From DASRHD01 sp035485575 (lineage in GTDB: Bacteria > Verrucomicrobiota > Verrucomicrobiia > Opitutales > Opitutaceae), in NCBI GenBank assembly GCA_035485575.1, contig DATHNW010000033.1, positions 76,037 through 140,036 on the forward strand: a stretch of DNA of 64,000 nt, read 5' to 3'. The position numbers and the translations under genes are program-made. The notes under the pieces are model-generated. The model searched no databases and had not been told where the DNA came from. It saw nothing but the letters and a program-made list of their open reading frames with translations. This document shows, piece by piece, positions 8,284-17,387 of this stretch (positions are counted from its first letter, which is position 1; each line of letters opens with the position of its first letter).

Positions 8284-9917
8284 TGGCCCAAGGCCGGCAT
8301 GAAGCCTTTGGCCGTCGCCGCCCAGCGGGCAAGCGCTAGGCGGTGGATTTTGGCGTTGTGGCGAACATCCACCGGAAATTGCGGATGAAAATAAAACGAA
8401 TTGATGGCGGCGGTATGCGGATGCATTTGCGCAAGGGCGCGCAGCTCGCGCGCAAAGGCTGCCGCGGCCGCTGCACTTTTAGGCTTCCCCTCGACCACCA
8501 GTGCAGGCTGTTGCGCACCACGCGAGCCCAAGCCAATGAGAGCGCAGCGCATCACCTGTGGATGCGCACGAAAAACCTGCTCGCAGGGCTCGGTGAACAT
8601 CGGACCGGCAGTAGTCTCAACCCGTTCGGCCATCCGGCCGCAGAACCAGAGGCGCCCCCCCTCATCGAAGTAACCGCAATCACCCATGCGGTGCCAAACC
8701 GTGTCACCATCCTGAATTTTTGCCGCCGCGGTGGCCTGGGGCAGCGCATCGTAGATTTTGGTGACGACCGGACCGCGCACGATGACCTCACCGATTTCGC
8801 CCGACGGCAGCACACGGACATCGGCCACGCTGGCGATGGGCGCTTCGTTGATGGCAATGATCCTGATCGTGAGGCCGGGCAGCGGCCGGCCGACGCAGGC
8901 GCCACGCACGGAGGCAGGCTCGATTTCGTCGGCGGAAACCGTGCTGATCGGCAATGCTTCCGTCGCCCCGTAGGGGCTGTGCAGCCGGCCGTTCGGGAGC
9001 CATGACCTCGAATTTTTCCAGAGGTCGGCCGGCACGGGCGCACCGGCACAAAGCACGCGGCGCAGGCTGGGCAGGGTGATTTTTTGCGCGAGGCAATGGC
9101 TGGCGATTTTGCGCCAGAGTGTGGGCGAGCCAAAGGAGCTGGTGATGTTTTCCTGACGGATGGCCTGCACCATCTTCGCCGGATCGGCGGCGGCGGGCCG
9201 GCGCGGATCGAGTTCCGGCACGATGGTCGTGAACCCGAGCGCTGGATTGAAAAGCGCGAAAACCGGCAGCAAAGGCAGATCGATCTCGCCCGGTTCGATG
9301 CCATAGGTTTCGCGCACGAGGCGGATTTGCGCTTCGAACATGCCATGCTCATAGCAAACGCCCTTCGGTGCGCCCGTGGAGCCGGAAGTGAAGAGCACCG
9401 CGGCGAGATCGGTCGCCGCACCGCCTATAAGAATTTCGAGTTTTGAATTTTCGTCGCTGGGTTGCGAGAGCCGCGCAGTGAGTTTGCCGCTGACGGCGAC
9501 CCGCATTTCCACACTGCGGAACGGCCTGCGAAAAACATGGCTGAGAATCTGTGCGAGTGGCACGCCGACCAGCACGCGCGGGCGCGAGCGGGCCACGCAG
9601 GTAAGAAAATTTTTCCGCCCCATGCCGGGATCGATGATGACGGGGACGGCACCGAGCGCAAAAAGGGCAAAGACCGATGCGATGAGCGGCAGGCCGGGGC
9701 GCACCATGACGAGCGCGCGGTCGCCGGGCCGCACGCCCCGGGCAGCGAGGTGCGCCCGCCAGGCAGCGGTCTCGGCGGCGAGTTCAGCAAAGGTAAGCGC
9801 AAGGTAGTCGATGTCGCCGGCCCGCGTGCGGCCGCGGGGAATTTTGAGCGCCGGCTGGGCCGGCGCGCGTGCAGCCATGAACGCGAGATGGCGCGCGATA
9901 TTGGCGGTTTCGACCAT
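8280..9917 (-). CDS. oleC: OleC-like AMP-dependent synthetase (beta-lactone synthetase)
   Basis: 545-residue member of the acyl/aryl-CoA ligase (ANL) superfamily. Adenylation signature LFTSGSTGAPKGVCYEHG, then LPLLPVFALFNPALGFTTIVPELDPRRPA, a stretch characteristic of the OleC branch, PYGATEALPIS and WHRMGDCGYFDEGGRLWFCGR. OleC activates the 2-alkyl-3-hydroxy acid with ATP to form a beta-lactone, which OleB decarboxylates to an olefin. The start at ATG 9917 leaves 16 bp after the rnd stop; upstream in-frame codons lie inside rnd. Coupled to oleD by a 4-bp overlap. A generic fatty-acyl-AMP ligase is the alternative. Confidence 0.75.
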   Translation of the reverse strand: MVETANIARHLAFMAARAPAQPALKIPRGRTRAGDIDYLALTFAELAAETAAWRAHLAARGVRPGDRALVMVRPGLPLIASVFALFALGAVPVIIDPGMGRKNFLTCVARSRPRVLVGVPLAQILSHVFRRPFRSVEMRVAVSGKLTARLSQPSDENSKLEILIGGAATDLAAVLFTSGSTGAPKGVCYEHGMFEAQIRLVRETYGIEPGEIDLPLLPVFALFNPALGFTTIVPELDPRRPAAADPAKMVQAIRQENITSSFGSPTLWRKIASHCLAQKITLPSLRRVLCAGAPVPADLWKNSRSWLPNGRLHSPYGATEALPISTVSADEIEPASVRGACVGRPLPGLTIRIIAINEAPIASVADVRVLPSGEIGEVIVRGPVVTKIYDALPQATAAAKIQDGDTVWHRMGDCGYFDEGGRLWFCGRMAERVETTAGPMFTEPCEQVFRAHPQVMRCALIGLGSRGAQQPALVVEGKPKSAAAAAAFARELRALAQMHPHTAAINSFYFHPQFPVDVRHNAKIHRLALARWAATAKGFMPALGQ

Positions 9918-9933
9918 TTCGGAGAGGCAGCGC

Positions 9934-11103
9934 CTACCCTTGCGGCAGCGCCGATTCCGAGCGAAGAAGCGCGGCCTGCCACGGCAGCAGGATTTCGCCA
10001 ATGCGGTCGGGCGTGCGGATCAATTGGGCAAGCTGCGCGCGATTGGCGATGAGCGTGGGATCGAGCTGCAGCTGCCCGGCGACACGGTCACGGTTGGCTT
10101 TGAGCGCATCCTGGCGCGCGACCTCCTCGACCGTCAGCGGGGTGAAATCGCCGTTCCGGCCGCGCCGGCGTGGAAGCGTCTGCGGGTCGCGCGCCAGGCC
10201 GGCGCGGACCACTTCCGCCAGGGAGGATGCGAGGTGATCGTGGCGTTTGCCCAGATGGACTGAGCCAAGAATCTCGGCTTCCGTGGCACCGCGGTCGGCC
10301 ACCTCGGCCATCTTGAGCAGGAGCTCGCTGCTGCAGACTTTGAACGGCGGCACATCAAGGCGCTGCGCGGTGGACTCGCGCCAGTGCCAGACGGCATGGA
10401 GCACGGCAAGGCCCTGGCCGCGGAGGCGTTCGCTGCGGCCGATGCGCCAGTCGTTTTCGTCGGGCGGCGCGAAACCTTCAGCTCCCGCGGTGATCTGGCG
10501 CTGACATTGCTGTTCGAGCCATTCAAGGCGGCCCAACGCGACCAGTTCGGCGCGAAGGATGTCGCGCAACGCCGGCAGGTGAAAAACATCGAGCGAGGCG
10601 TAGTCGAGAAGATCGGCGCTGATCGGACGGCGGGACCAGTTGGCTTTCTGGCCCGCCTTGGCCAGCATGACGCCGAAATGCTGCTCAAGGAGCGGGGCCA
10701 GGCCGATGCGCGGACGGCCCAGGAGCTGAGCAGCCAGCATTGTGTCGAAGAGGCTGGTGGCGGTAAAGCCACAGAGGTCGTGCAGCAGGCGCAGGTCGAA
10801 ATCGCTGCCATGCATGACGAGGTGCTTCCGGGCCAGGCGTGGCCAGAGCGGCGCGAGGTCGAGCGGCGCCAGCACATCGACCAGGAAAATTTCCCCCGCG
10901 ACAAAAAACTGGAGCAGGCAGACGCGCGTGCGGTAGTGGAAGAGGTTGTCAGCCTCGGTGTCGAGCGAGACCTCGGTCACCTGGTCGAGGGCGGCGAAGA
11001 GCGGCGCGAGTTGCGCGGGCTGATTGATGAGGCGGTAGGCGGGCGGAGGGTTCAAAACTGCGGAAGAGTTTTCGGATGGTTTAAAAAAACGGCTTAAGCC
11101 CAT
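9934..11103 (-). CDS. rnd: Ribonuclease D
   Basis: 389-residue DEDD-family 3'-5' exoribonuclease acting in tRNA 3' maturation and RNA turnover. Exo motifs: I EVSLDTEADNLFHY with DxE, II MHGSDFDLRLLHDLCGF, III DYASLDVFHLPAL with YxxxD. After the exonuclease domain (about 20-210) come HRDC-like helical regions (WRESTAQRLDVPPFKVCSSELLLKMA), as in E. coli RNase D. ATG 11103 (MGLSRFFKP) was chosen; a longer frame opens at 11205 but would overlap the divergent queC start. oleC follows 16 bp downstream on the same strand. Confidence 0.88.
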   Translation of the reverse strand: MGLSRFFKPSENSSAVLNPPPAYRLINQPAQLAPLFAALDQVTEVSLDTEADNLFHYRTRVCLLQFFVAGEIFLVDVLAPLDLAPLWPRLARKHLVMHGSDFDLRLLHDLCGFTATSLFDTMLAAQLLGRPRIGLAPLLEQHFGVMLAKAGQKANWSRRPISADLLDYASLDVFHLPALRDILRAELVALGRLEWLEQQCQRQITAGAEGFAPPDENDWRIGRSERLRGQGLAVLHAVWHWRESTAQRLDVPPFKVCSSELLLKMAEVADRGATEAEILGSVHLGKRHDHLASSLAEVVRAGLARDPQTLPRRRGRNGDFTPLTVEEVARQDALKANRDRVAGQLQLDPTLIANRAQLAQLIRTPDRIGEILLPWQAALLRSESALPQG

Positions 11104-11203
11104 GCGGTCAAAAACGAATCGCGGGGATATCGCCGGGGCTGTTTTTGCGAATGGAGATGGTTTTTTGTGACTTTTGGCTGAAAGTGTGGCCAATGTTTTC
11201 TGC

Positions 11204-11896
11204 ATGAAAGCAAAAATGGCGGTGCTTTGCTCGGGCGGGATGGATTCCGTGACCGCGCTCTACTGGGCGGGGCGCGAGCATCAGGTCGCCGTGGCAGTGA
11301 GCTTCGACTATGGCGCGAAGCACAACCATCGCGAGCTGCCATTCGCCCGCGAACACGCGGCCAGACTCGGCGTGCGGCATGAAGTGATCACGCTTGGGTT
11401 CGTCAACCAGCTCTTCGCCTCTGCCCTCCTGCGAAGCGGCGGCGAAATCCCGGAAGGCCATTATGAGGGGGTCAACATGAAGCAGACCGTCGTGCCATTC
11501 CGCAACGCCATCATGCTGTCCATCGCGACGGGCCTAGCCGAGAGCATCGGGGCCGACGGCCTGGTCATCGCCGCACACCATGGTGACCACACGATTTATC
11601 CGGACTGTCGCGAGGATTTCATGCGCGCGATGGGCGACGCCATGCGGCTGGGCACCTATGCGGGGATTAAGTTGCTGCGGCCGTTCATCGCAATGAACAA
11701 GGGGCAGATCGCGGCCGAGGGCGCGCGACTGGGCGTGGATTTCGCCCGGACATGGTCGTGCTACAAGGGCGGCGCGGTGCATTGCGGGAAATGCGGCACG
11801 TGCGTGGAACGGCGCGAGGCGTTTGCCATGGCGGGACTGCCCGACCCGACCGTCTATGAATCGAATGAGCCGCTGCCGCCCAAACCGGGAAAATGA
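11204..11896 (+). CDS. queC: 7-cyano-7-deazaguanine synthase
   Basis: Zinc-dependent ATP-using enzyme turning 7-carboxy-7-deazaguanine into preQ0, the precursor of queuosine in tRNA. 230 residues: PP-loop CSGGMDSVTALYW at the N-terminus, YGAKHNHRE, VPFRNAIMLSIA, and the zinc site CYKGGAVHCGKCGTCVERR with four cysteines near the C-terminus. The ATG at 11204 (MKAKMAVLCSGG) was chosen; an ATG 12 bp further in is also possible. queE starts 3 bp after its stop, so the two form an operon. The 100-bp gap to rnd should carry the divergent promoters. Confidence 0.95.
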   Translation: MKAKMAVLCSGGMDSVTALYWAGREHQVAVAVSFDYGAKHNHRELPFAREHAARLGVRHEVITLGFVNQLFASALLRSGGEIPEGHYEGVNMKQTVVPFRNAIMLSIATGLAESIGADGLVIAAHHGDHTIYPDCREDFMRAMGDAMRLGTYAGIKLLRPFIAMNKGQIAAEGARLGVDFARTWSCYKGGAVHCGKCGTCVERREAFAMAGLPDPTVYESNEPLPPKPGK

Positions 11897-11899
11897 CCC

Positions 11900-12592
11900 A
11901 TGCTCATCGCGGAAATTTTTTATTCCCTGCAGGGTGAAGGCGAGCTGACCGGCATGCCGTCGGTCTTTGTGCGCGCCAGCGGCTGCAATCTGCGCTGCAC
12001 CTGGTGCGACACCCCGTATGCCTCGTGGAACCCCGAGGGCACACAACGGAGCATCAGCGACATCATGGCTGAAGTGCAGAAACATCCGGCGCGGCACGTG
12101 GTGCTGACCGGAGGCGAACCGATGATCGCGCCGCAGATGCGTGAACTCGCGGGCGAATTGAAGCAGCTGGGCCATCATGTGACCATCGAGACGGCAGCAA
12201 CGATCCCACCCGGCGGCATCGCGTGCGACCTGGCGTCACTTTCGCCCAAATTGCTCAATTCCGCGCCCGACACCGGGGCGCACCCGGCCTGGCGCAAAAA
12301 GCACGAGGCCACGCGCTGGCAGCCGGAGGTGGTACGCGCCTGGGTCGATGGCTATCCGTATCAGTTCAAGTTCGTCGTCGCACAGCCAGCCGACGTCGAC
12401 GAACTGGAAGGCATGCTGGAAAGACTCGGCCGCGACATCCCTCGCCACAAGGTGCTGCTCATGCCGGAAGGCACCACGATCGAAGGCCTGCGTTCCCGCG
12501 CCGCCTGGCTGGCGGACCTTTGCAAAGCCCGCGGCTACCGTTATGCGCACCGGCTGCACATCGAGCTCTACGGCAACAAGCGCGGGACGTGA
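11900..12592 (+). CDS. queE: 7-carboxy-7-deazaguanine synthase (radical SAM)
   Basis: Radical-SAM enzyme converting 6-carboxytetrahydropterin to 7-carboxy-7-deazaguanine, the step before QueC. 230 residues. The N-terminus LIAEIFYSLQGEGELTGMPS is typical of QueE; the cluster-binding cysteines are CNLRCTWCDT (CxxxCxxC), followed by VVLTGGEPMIAPQM and HVTIETAAT. Adjacent to queC with a 3-bp gap; queD and queF are not present in the window. Confidence 0.94.
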   Translation: MLIAEIFYSLQGEGELTGMPSVFVRASGCNLRCTWCDTPYASWNPEGTQRSISDIMAEVQKHPARHVVLTGGEPMIAPQMRELAGELKQLGHHVTIETAATIPPGGIACDLASLSPKLLNSAPDTGAHPAWRKKHEATRWQPEVVRAWVDGYPYQFKFVVAQPADVDELEGMLERLGRDIPRHKVLLMPEGTTIEGLRSRAAWLADLCKARGYRYAHRLHIELYGNKRGT

Positions 12593-12653
12593 AATTTACC
12601 GGCACGGTTCTTTACTCCGTAACCGGCATTCTTATGGTCCATGTTGATTTTTT

Positions 12654-15600
12654 ATGATCAAGGATGCTCCTGCTTCACGCGAGACCCTGCGCCATGCCAT
12701 CAATCTGCGCCTGTCCCTGCTGGGCTGTCCGCCCGTGCAGAATGGTGAAGCGGCCGCATGGATCGATCTCGCCGCGCCGATTTTCGCCCGTCATCGCGAG
12801 ATCACCCGCCGGCTCTCCGACCGGCTCAGCCCGGTGGATGAACGCATCCAGCGTTTCCTGGAAAGTTACCTCGCCGACATCGGCCCTGCTCCGCAACTGC
12901 CGGTGCGCACCTTTGTCCTCGACGAGCCCGGCCTGGCCCGCGCGCTTTCGCTGCCCGCCGATGGCGACGAATTTTCTTCCGCCCTGCTGAAGAGCTACCG
13001 CTTGCGCAACGGCGTGCTGCACAATCCGGCCAACGACCGCCGCACCACCCAGGGTGTTTTTCACATCGCCGAGGGCGGGCTGCCCGTTCCCGACGACAAG
13101 CTGGCCGTGCCCAAGGCCGTCTTCTCCCGGTTGCTCGATTTCGCGCTGCGGCCTTCGCATGAGCTTCTCCGCCTGCCCTACACCGCCGGGCACACGCGGC
13201 AGGCCGAAGCGATGGTGTCGCTGCTCCTGCGTCCACTCGTCGTGCCCGCCGTGCCGGGCTTTACCGGCGAGAAGCGGATGGAGATCCGCTTCTTCGCGCC
13301 CGGCTCGCTCGTTTCCAACCTGGACTTCGTCGAGAACATCTTCGGCAACGCCGGCGATCCCTATCTCCCCGAAAATGACGCTGCGCTCGATGTTGACGGC
13401 TGGACCGGCCACACCGGTTGCGTCATCCTCGCGCCGCATCTCACCAGCGTGCCCAAGCACATCGCCGGCCTGCCGCCGTGGAACCTCGCGACCCCGCGCC
13501 AGCGGCGTGATGGCATGTGCTGGAAAAAAGAGGACGAGCTCTACAACAACGGCTCGGCTTTCAAGCTTTGCGCCCGCGACGCCCGCGGCGTAATCGTCAC
13601 CATCATCGCCGACAATTACTACGGCTACTGCAAGAAAGAGGTGAAGACGCAGATCAGCTTCGCGGCGAACCTCTACGGATCGGCCGAGGAGGAACACGCC
13701 GGCGGCGCGCTCGTCTTCCCGAGCTATGACTTGAGCGACGACTTCGGTGCGTACACCGAGCCGAAGGATTACTCGATTGCCGACGTCGTGACGCGCTACA
13801 GCGGCCGCTTTGTGCTTCAGCCGGAAGGTTACGCGCTGGACCGCGAACTGCCCGAGGTCGTGCTCGTGCCGGAGGAAAGCCTCTTCGACCTGCACACGCA
13901 AACGGCCTCTTGGGCCGGCGCCGACGGAACGCCCCGCCGGCTCAAGCTGCTCGCCGACAAGGCCTACCTGCGCCCCAGCGGTTATCGCGTGCATATGGAA
14001 CCTGTCCGCGGCGAACGCGGCCAATGGCGGCTGGTCGGTACCGTGGCGGACGGCCTTTTCTGCCACAAGCCCTGCACCGTCTCCGGCGGCGGCAAGTCCG
14101 AGATTTCCAAGGCCATTTCTGACGCCATCCTGCCCGGCCATGTGTTCGTGGCCGACTTTGACCGGGATTTCGATGCCGTCGCCGCCATTCTCGCGCGCGA
14201 TTTGAGCGACCGGTTCAAGGACCCCTCGCGCCGCACCAGTGACCGGCGCCCCGTGCTCAGCCCGCAGCGCTCGCTCGGCAGCGTCATCAAGCTTTTCACG
14301 CCCTCGCGCCGCGAATACATCGATGCCTACAATGCCTGGCTCAAGGCCATCCCCTCGCACATCAAGGAGCTCGTTTTCGTCGTCAAATGCCTCCACAAGC
14401 CCGAATGGGGCGACGATTGGCGCCGGCACTTTTCCGTCGATTTGATCAACGGCCGCCCCGGCAACGAACTCAAGTTTCACGGCCGAAAACTCGTCGTGAA
14501 TACCCTGCGCATCGGCTACGATGCCGACGATTCCTGGCGCGTCTTCAGCCTGCGGCACGATTTCCATCCCGCAGCCAAGGTGCAGATGGAGGACGACATC
14601 ACCGCCTCCGTCGTCGCGCCCGGGGAGAAGGGCGATGTGTCGCAAAAATTCCTGCAGAATTGCGAAGCCCGCCTCTTCCAGCGACCCGACGAGGCCATCC
14701 ACCGCGGTTATGACCGGCAGGCCGAGGCCGAGATGGCCAGTCCCGGCAATTTCATCTCCAACTACGAACCCCTCAAGGCCGCGGACGCGCGCGCGCTGGT
14801 CGAGGATGCGATCGGCTTTTCCGCCTTCACCAAGCCCATGCAACGCCTGATTGGCGAGGCGGCTGAGGCTGGTGACGGGGCTTCTCCACGCTATTTCGTT
14901 TCCTCCGCGCATCCGCGGCTGGTGGATGGCAAGCCGTCCAAAAATCCCCGCTATCTCCAGCTCCGGCCCGACGTGGCCTACCCGCTCAACACGGCACTGG
15001 CGGAACTTTCCCAGCGCTTGCGGCGCAAATTACCACCCGGCGCACCCGTGCTTCGGCCGGTCAGGCTCGTCGTGCCCGGCCGCCGCAACAATCCGCCCGA
15101 GCCGGGCATCCGCCCGCTCTGCGTCTTCAATCCCATCCACCATCTCGAGCTGCCCGAGCTGTTCATGGAGCTGATCAGCTCGATGACGGGGAAATCCCCC
15201 TCTACCACCGGCGCCGGCTCCGAAGGCGCGCTGACCAAGGGACCGTTCAATGCCCTGCCGCCGATCATCGACCTCAATGCGGCCCTGGTCTCGTTCATCC
15301 TCACCGGTCACGACGTCTTCATCACGTGCGCCGGATATGTCGGTCCCAAGGTGCGGGTCGACCACGACATCAGTCTGCTCGTGCCCGAGATTTTCTCGCG
15401 CATGCTGAATCCCGAGCGCAGCGCCGCGAACCTCATCGCCGACGGCTGCCTTGAACGCTGCACCGATTTCGAGCACGCCGGCAAAAAGGTCCTCGCCAGC
15501 CGCCTCGGCTACCGCATCACCACGCGCTTCATGCGCATTTATGCGGGTCGCGTCTTCACCAATCCGCATGCCGTTTTCACCGACGAGATGCTGCGGCCAG

Positions 15601-16046
15601 AGCTGCAGGACATGGACGTGTTCGCGGACGGCGTGGACAACATCGTCGCCACACACCGCCGCGTGGCCGAGAGCTACTTCAACGACGGCAGCATCGAACT
15701 CGCCTGCCCTCCCCTCCACGCCTTGCTGCATATCATGGTGCACGGCCAGCATCAGGGCCTGGGCCTGGAGGCGCCGGCCATCCGCACGCTGTTCACCCGC
15801 GAACACCTGCTCGGCAGCGAGTGGTATGCGGCACGGCTGGACGCCAAACAGCGGGTCGATGTCGCGTTGTGGGACCGGCACGTCAAATCGCTCGAACGCT
15901 TCTTCGACCAGCCATTCTATGCCGATGTCATCGCGCGCCTTCAGCTGAAGGAACGCCTTGCCCATGCGCGAGCCGAACTCGCCCGGGTTAACTCCGCCAC
16001 CTATCGCGCCAGTCTCCAAGGCACCATCGGCCGCCAGTTGCTCTGA
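12654..16046 (+). CDS. Very large protein, tentative diphosphate-dependent PEP carboxykinase
   Basis: 1130 residues, unbroken and with normal high-GC codon use. No signal peptide or membrane span. A P-loop-like segment SGGGKSEISKAI at residues 477-488 follows LFCHKPCT; just after it comes HVFVADFDRDFD, a plausible metal-binding acidic patch. Length, single-chain architecture and a central kinase-like loop match the PPi-type PEP carboxykinases described from Entamoeba and Propionibacterium (about 1,130-1,150 residues), which interconvert oxaloacetate plus PPi with PEP, CO2 and Pi. I recognise this from overall pattern rather than from an aligned active site, so the call is provisional; an uncharacterised conserved protein is the fallback. 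It stands alone, 61 bp after queE, and is followed by a possible terminator. Confidence 0.45.
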   Translation: MIKDAPASRETLRHAINLRLSLLGCPPVQNGEAAAWIDLAAPIFARHREITRRLSDRLSPVDERIQRFLESYLADIGPAPQLPVRTFVLDEPGLARALSLPADGDEFSSALLKSYRLRNGVLHNPANDRRTTQGVFHIAEGGLPVPDDKLAVPKAVFSRLLDFALRPSHELLRLPYTAGHTRQAEAMVSLLLRPLVVPAVPGFTGEKRMEIRFFAPGSLVSNLDFVENIFGNAGDPYLPENDAALDVDGWTGHTGCVILAPHLTSVPKHIAGLPPWNLATPRQRRDGMCWKKEDELYNNGSAFKLCARDARGVIVTIIADNYYGYCKKEVKTQISFAANLYGSAEEEHAGGALVFPSYDLSDDFGAYTEPKDYSIADVVTRYSGRFVLQPEGYALDRELPEVVLVPEESLFDLHTQTASWAGADGTPRRLKLLADKAYLRPSGYRVHMEPVRGERGQWRLVGTVADGLFCHKPCTVSGGGKSEISKAISDAILPGHVFVADFDRDFDAVAAILARDLSDRFKDPSRRTSDRRPVLSPQRSLGSVIKLFTPSRREYIDAYNAWLKAIPSHIKELVFVVKCLHKPEWGDDWRRHFSVDLINGRPGNELKFHGRKLVVNTLRIGYDADDSWRVFSLRHDFHPAAKVQMEDDITASVVAPGEKGDVSQKFLQNCEARLFQRPDEAIHRGYDRQAEAEMASPGNFISNYEPLKAADARALVEDAIGFSAFTKPMQRLIGEAAEAGDGASPRYFVSSAHPRLVDGKPSKNPRYLQLRPDVAYPLNTALAELSQRLRRKLPPGAPVLRPVRLVVPGRRNNPPEPGIRPLCVFNPIHHLELPELFMELISSMTGKSPSTTGAGSEGALTKGPFNALPPIIDLNAALVSFILTGHDVFITCAGYVGPKVRVDHDISLLVPEIFSRMLNPERSAANLIADGCLERCTDFEHAGKKVLASRLGYRITTRFMRIYAGRVFTNPHAVFTDEMLRPELQDMDVFADGVDNIVATHRRVAESYFNDGSIELACPPLHALLHIMVHGQHQGLGLEAPAIRTLFTREHLLGSEWYAARLDAKQRVDVALWDRHVKSLERFFDQPFYADVIARLQLKERLAHARAELARVNSATYRASLQGTIGRQLL

Positions 16047-16082
16047 TCGGGCACCGATTTTATTTTAATAAACGGACCTCGT

Positions 16083-16102
16083 CCCAATCCCTTGGGGTTT
16101 TT
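16083..16102 (+). terminator. Short hairpin plus T-run after the large PEPCK-like gene
   Basis: CCCAA (16083-16087) pairs with TTGGG (16092-16096) across a 4-base loop and is followed after one G by five T residues. Placed 37 bp after the stop codon and before the convergent FTR1 gene. The stem is short, so activity is uncertain. Confidence 0.45.
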
Positions 16103-16119
16103 GCCGTCGCGCGTCAGCC

Positions 16120-17151
16120 TCAGGCCCGTTCAGGAGGGCAACGCTGCGCAGTTGTTCGCCGGCCAGCCAAAAAGTATGAGCCGACCACCGCCACCGCGGC
16201 GATCAACTGGGCAATCAAAGTCTCGAGGGTCGGAAAGATCGAAAACCACAGCCCCATCCAGTCAGGAATTAATTTTGTCAGCCACGGGATGGGTGTCGTG
16301 GGAATCCAGCCGGCCAGCTGCATTTCCTGCGCTTGCTCTCCGACCATGACCAGCAACACCACACCGAGCATGATTCCGGTCAGGACCAGCATCTTCCGGT
16401 AGGGAAGGCGGCGATGCGCCACAAAATTCAGCACGGCAACAAGGGCCGTAAAGGAAAGACCCAGCAGCGTGCCCCAAAGCACCACCCTTCCGCCCAGCTT
16501 CAAATGGTAGCTTTGCAGAAAAAGCACCACCTCAAAGCCCTCCCGATAGAGCGAGGAAAAACCCAACAGCCCCAGGCCCGACAGAAGACGTTTCCGGCAG
16601 CCTGCACAGACGTTCGGTTCTTCCAGAAGCTGGCGCTTGCGCCGATTGTGCAGCGAAATCCAGCCGCCCCAGTAAACCTTGTGGAAAAACCAATTCATGA
16701 CGACCAGCAACACGATCACGGCCAGCAAACCGGTGCCGGCTTGCAGCGCGAGAGCCGGAACCTGGCCGCTCAGATCGCTCACGATGCCCACCGCAATGAA
16801 CCAAGTGATCAACGTCGCCACAAATCCCAAACCCGCGCCAACCGCAATGGGACGCCGATGCATCCGGTCGGTTCCAACCATGCTCGCGGTGATCGCCGAA
16901 AGAACCAGAATGCACTCCAACCCTTCGCGAAACACCAAAATACCGATGTCAAGAATAGCGGCCCCGCGGGTCGTGTCCGGTGCAACCGGATCAGGGTTTC
17001 CATGGGCTGAAATGCCCTGCCAGGCGAACACCACCACCAAAGCCACCGCTGCCGTTATCAGCACTCCGCGCAAGACCCCACGCGCAAGCGAGCGGCCACC
17101 TCTGGTAGTCGGAACCCCTGTTGCTTGAATGGGTAGGGTGATGGATTTCAT
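16120..17151 (-). CDS. FTR1-family iron permease
   Basis: Polytopic inner-membrane protein of about 343 residues with at least seven hydrophobic segments. It carries both REGxE iron-binding motifs of the FTR1/EfeU family: FREGLECILVLSAI and YREGFEVVLFLQSY. These oxidase- or peroxidase-coupled permeases import ferric iron. Between the two halves lies a loop containing VCAGCRKRL, a CxxC pair not typical of EfeU. No efeO, efeB or multicopper oxidase gene is adjacent. The start is ATG at 17151; an in-frame TTG precedes it. A Fur-box-like sequence lies 23-39 bp upstream. Confidence 0.88.
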   Translation of the reverse strand: MKSITLPIQATGVPTTRGGRSLARGVLRGVLITAAVALVVVFAWQGISAHGNPDPVAPDTTRGAAILDIGILVFREGLECILVLSAITASMVGTDRMHRRPIAVGAGLGFVATLITWFIAVGIVSDLSGQVPALALQAGTGLLAVIVLLVVMNWFFHKVYWGGWISLHNRRKRQLLEEPNVCAGCRKRLLSGLGLLGFSSLYREGFEVVLFLQSYHLKLGGRVVLWGTLLGLSFTALVAVLNFVAHRRLPYRKMLVLTGIMLGVVLLVMVGEQAQEMQLAGWIPTTPIPWLTKLIPDWMGLWFSIFPTLETLIAQLIAAVAVVGSYFLAGRRTTAQRCPPERA

Positions 17152-17173
17152 CAAAACGGGCAGTGATTAAACG

Positions 17174-17190
17174 GAGACTCATTCTCATTG
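17174..17190 (-). promoter_or_regulatory. Possible Fur-box-like operator upstream of the FTR1 gene
   Basis: Read on the gene's strand the site is CAATGAGAATGAGTCTC, with two AATGAG hexamers in a row, resembling the repeated NATWAT-like hexamers of Fur operators. It lies in the expected promoter region of an iron permease gene. The match is by eye only. The rest of the 236-bp gap to atpC (17152-17387) is AT-rich, with a possible hairpin AGAAAGA/TCTTTCT at 17320-17347, and holds no gene that I can support. Confidence 0.35.
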
Positions 17191-17387
17191 ACCGACAACA
17201 AAAAACTTCTTGTCAGCCATAAAAACGACAAAACATATTTATTAATAACATCTTCGGCATAAAAAATTTCGCGTAATCTGCAATGCGCTGAAAGCCCGAT
17301 CAAAATGGCTGCGGGGTCCAGAAAGAAGCTGTAAGCGTTATCTTTCTGCGACCGTTCGGCGGGCTCTGACGGGACACTACCAGCCTG

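Noticed and set aside
12675..14912. 745-codon minus-strand frame opposite the PEPCK-like gene
   Set aside because: Antisense shadow with Gly/Arg/Val-biased composition and no family features; the plus-strand frame runs the full 3.4 kb.
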